Below, piece by piece: positions 14,691-15,654 of a stretch of DNA of 15,654 bases. The notes under the pieces were generated by a model that saw only the letters and a list, made by a program, of their open reading frames with translations, did no database searches and was not told the DNA's origin. The position numbers and the translations under genes were made by a program. The DNA is from Elusimicrobiota bacterium (lineage in GTDB: Bacteria; Elusimicrobiota; Elusimicrobia; UBA1565; JACRDR01): positions 1 through 15,654 of the forward strand of contig JACQPI010000211.1 of assembly GCA_016207585.1 (NCBI GenBank), read 5' to 3'. Within the stretch, counting starts at the first letter, position 1. Each line of letters starts with the position of its first letter.

Positions 14691-15654
14691 CTAATCGTTT
14701 CTCTCAACGTCGCGGGCGGTCTGGAACTTGGCCCACAGGATGTGGTCCACCCGGAAGGTCAACTCCTTGCCGCCCTGCTTGGGAGAACCTTCGAACGTAA
14801 GGCGCGCCTTGAAAAACCCTTTCCAGAGGTCGTCGTACTTCACCGTCTCCTGAGTCGGCTGGAGGATGAAGGTCTTCTCCTCCCCCCGGTTGTTGACGTA
14901 GCCGATGATCATCGGCTCCTTCTTGCGGATCGACTCGAGGAGCATTCGCAAATAACCCTCGATGGTCCGGGCCGAGATTCCCTTGAAAATACGATCCTTG
15001 CCGGAAGCGTAGTCCCGCCATATCTTGGGCAAGGCCCGGAAGGTGTCGATCTTTTTCTGGTAAAGAAGAGGAATATTCTGCCTTTCGGGCGCGGCGGGGT
15101 CGGGGAAGTGTCGCGTATCCGTGTACACCTTCACCAGCATCGCCTGATCTCCATCGATCGAAATCTGGGTTGGGTTGAGTTTCTGCTCCCAAATCCCATG
15201 GGAGGCCAGCGTCTGCGCAAGTTTTCGGATCGCCTGAATTTGGCGGCGCGACAAGCGAGCATTCATTTTGCCGGTGCGCGCCAATGAAGCGCCCCGAGGC
15301 TTCTCCAAGACGGCGTAAAGCACCCCGTCTGACGTCTCCCCCACCTCCCAAATCCGGGGGACGATCCCTTCGGGAGCCAGCTGTTTGAACACCTCCAGTT
15401 CGTGATTAGCCCACTCGCGCACCATGGATAACTGGTTGGGCGAGTAGCGGGGTCCGCCGTAAATCTTGAGTATCCTGTTTGCGCCTAGATCGAAGACCCA
15501 CCCCTTGGAGTCGCTCAGCTTATTCGACAGGGAAAGCGCCTTCTCCCCGAAAACGGCCGTCTGCCGCGCCGGGTCGAAGGATATCACAGCGCCGGCGGCT
15601 TGGAGTTGAATCGTCTGGACCCCAAGAGAGGCGCGGCCGAGCGGATTCGCGCTC
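14691..15654 (-). CDS. Pseudokinase-like protein, 5' end outside window
   Basis: A GTG at 15587 would give 298 residues, but the frame stays open with plausible protein (SANPLGRASLGVQTIQLQ) to the window end, so the start is probably outside. Numbering from the GTG, the N-lobe resembles a protein kinase or phosphotransferase: strands around VFDLGANRILKIYGG with K41, a possible helix-C E63 or E65, and a hinge at YAVLEKPRGASL (91-102). HGIWEQKLNPTQISID at 130-145 lines up with the kinase HGI-HRD-LKPEN loop, but the catalytic Asp is Lys, the Asn is Gln, and the expected DFG is VKVY. Residues 200-298 form an additional basic domain I do not recognise. It lies 107 bases upstream of the metalloprotease. 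Phosphotransfer is unlikely. The fold assignment is by eye. Confidence 0.6.
   Translation of the reverse strand, partial: SANPLGRASLGVQTIQLQAAGAVISFDPARQTAVFGEKALSLSNKLSDSKGWVFDLGANRILKIYGGPRYSPNQLSMVREWANHELEVFKQLAPEGIVPRIWEVGETSDGVLYAVLEKPRGASLARTGKMNARLSRRQIQAIRKLAQTLASHGIWEQKLNPTQISIDGDQAMLVKVYTDTRHFPDPAAPERQNIPLLYQKKIDTFRALPKIWRDYASGKDRIFKGISARTIEGYLRMLLESIRKKEPMIIGYVNNRGEEKTFILQPTQETVKYDDLWKGFFKARLTFEGSPKQGGKELTFRVDHILWAKFQTARDVERND

Noticed and set aside
1..15654. CRISPR array, tRNA or rRNA genes
   Set aside because: No regularly spaced direct repeats and no cloverleaf or rRNA-like stretches were seen on reading. Small RNAs cannot be excluded by eye.

Overview
The window looks like chromosomal DNA of a GC-rich Gram-negative bacterium. 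It has a periplasmic solute-binding protein with a Tat-like signal, exported hydrolases, and tightly packed genes with GTGA or TGATG overlaps. I cannot assign a lineage from sequence alone. Every confident gene except the insertion-sequence transposase at the left edge lies on the minus strand, so transcription runs from right to left. The large plus-strand reading frames are shadows.

Layout, left to right. Positions 1-318 hold the C-terminal end of an IS1634-type transposase on the plus strand, convergent with the rest. A 103-base gap with two short dyads follows. Positions 422-5231 hold a polyamine ABC importer, in transcription order potA, potD, a stand-alone double-receiver response regulator, potB, potC. 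The four downstream genes are within a few bases of each other or overlap. Positions 5342-6346 encode a secreted alpha/beta hydrolase whose start codon lies in a perfect 20-bp palindrome. Positions 6382-11885 hold a catabolic block, in transcription order gabT-like aminotransferase, saccharopine/lysine-dehydrogenase-like enzyme, patA, patD. Upstream of it (12010-14583) is a large exported zinc metalloprotease of the DUF5117/DUF4953 type. At the right edge (14691 to the window end) is a protein with a degenerate protein-kinase-like fold, whose true start is probably outside the window.

How the genes fit together. PotABCD would import putrescine or spermidine. PatA would transaminate putrescine to 4-aminobutanal, PatD would oxidise that to GABA, and the GabT-like enzyme would convert GABA to succinate semialdehyde. 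No dedicated succinate-semialdehyde dehydrogenase is present. The catabolic and transport blocks may be one long transcript from upstream of gabT, or two, with a second start in the 110-base gap before potA.

The parts that ordinary putrescine catabolism does not explain are the response regulator translationally coupled between potD and potB, the saccharopine-dehydrogenase-family enzyme coupled to gabT, the exported hydrolase with its palindrome, and the pseudokinase beside the metalloprotease. No tRNA, rRNA or CRISPR array was seen.
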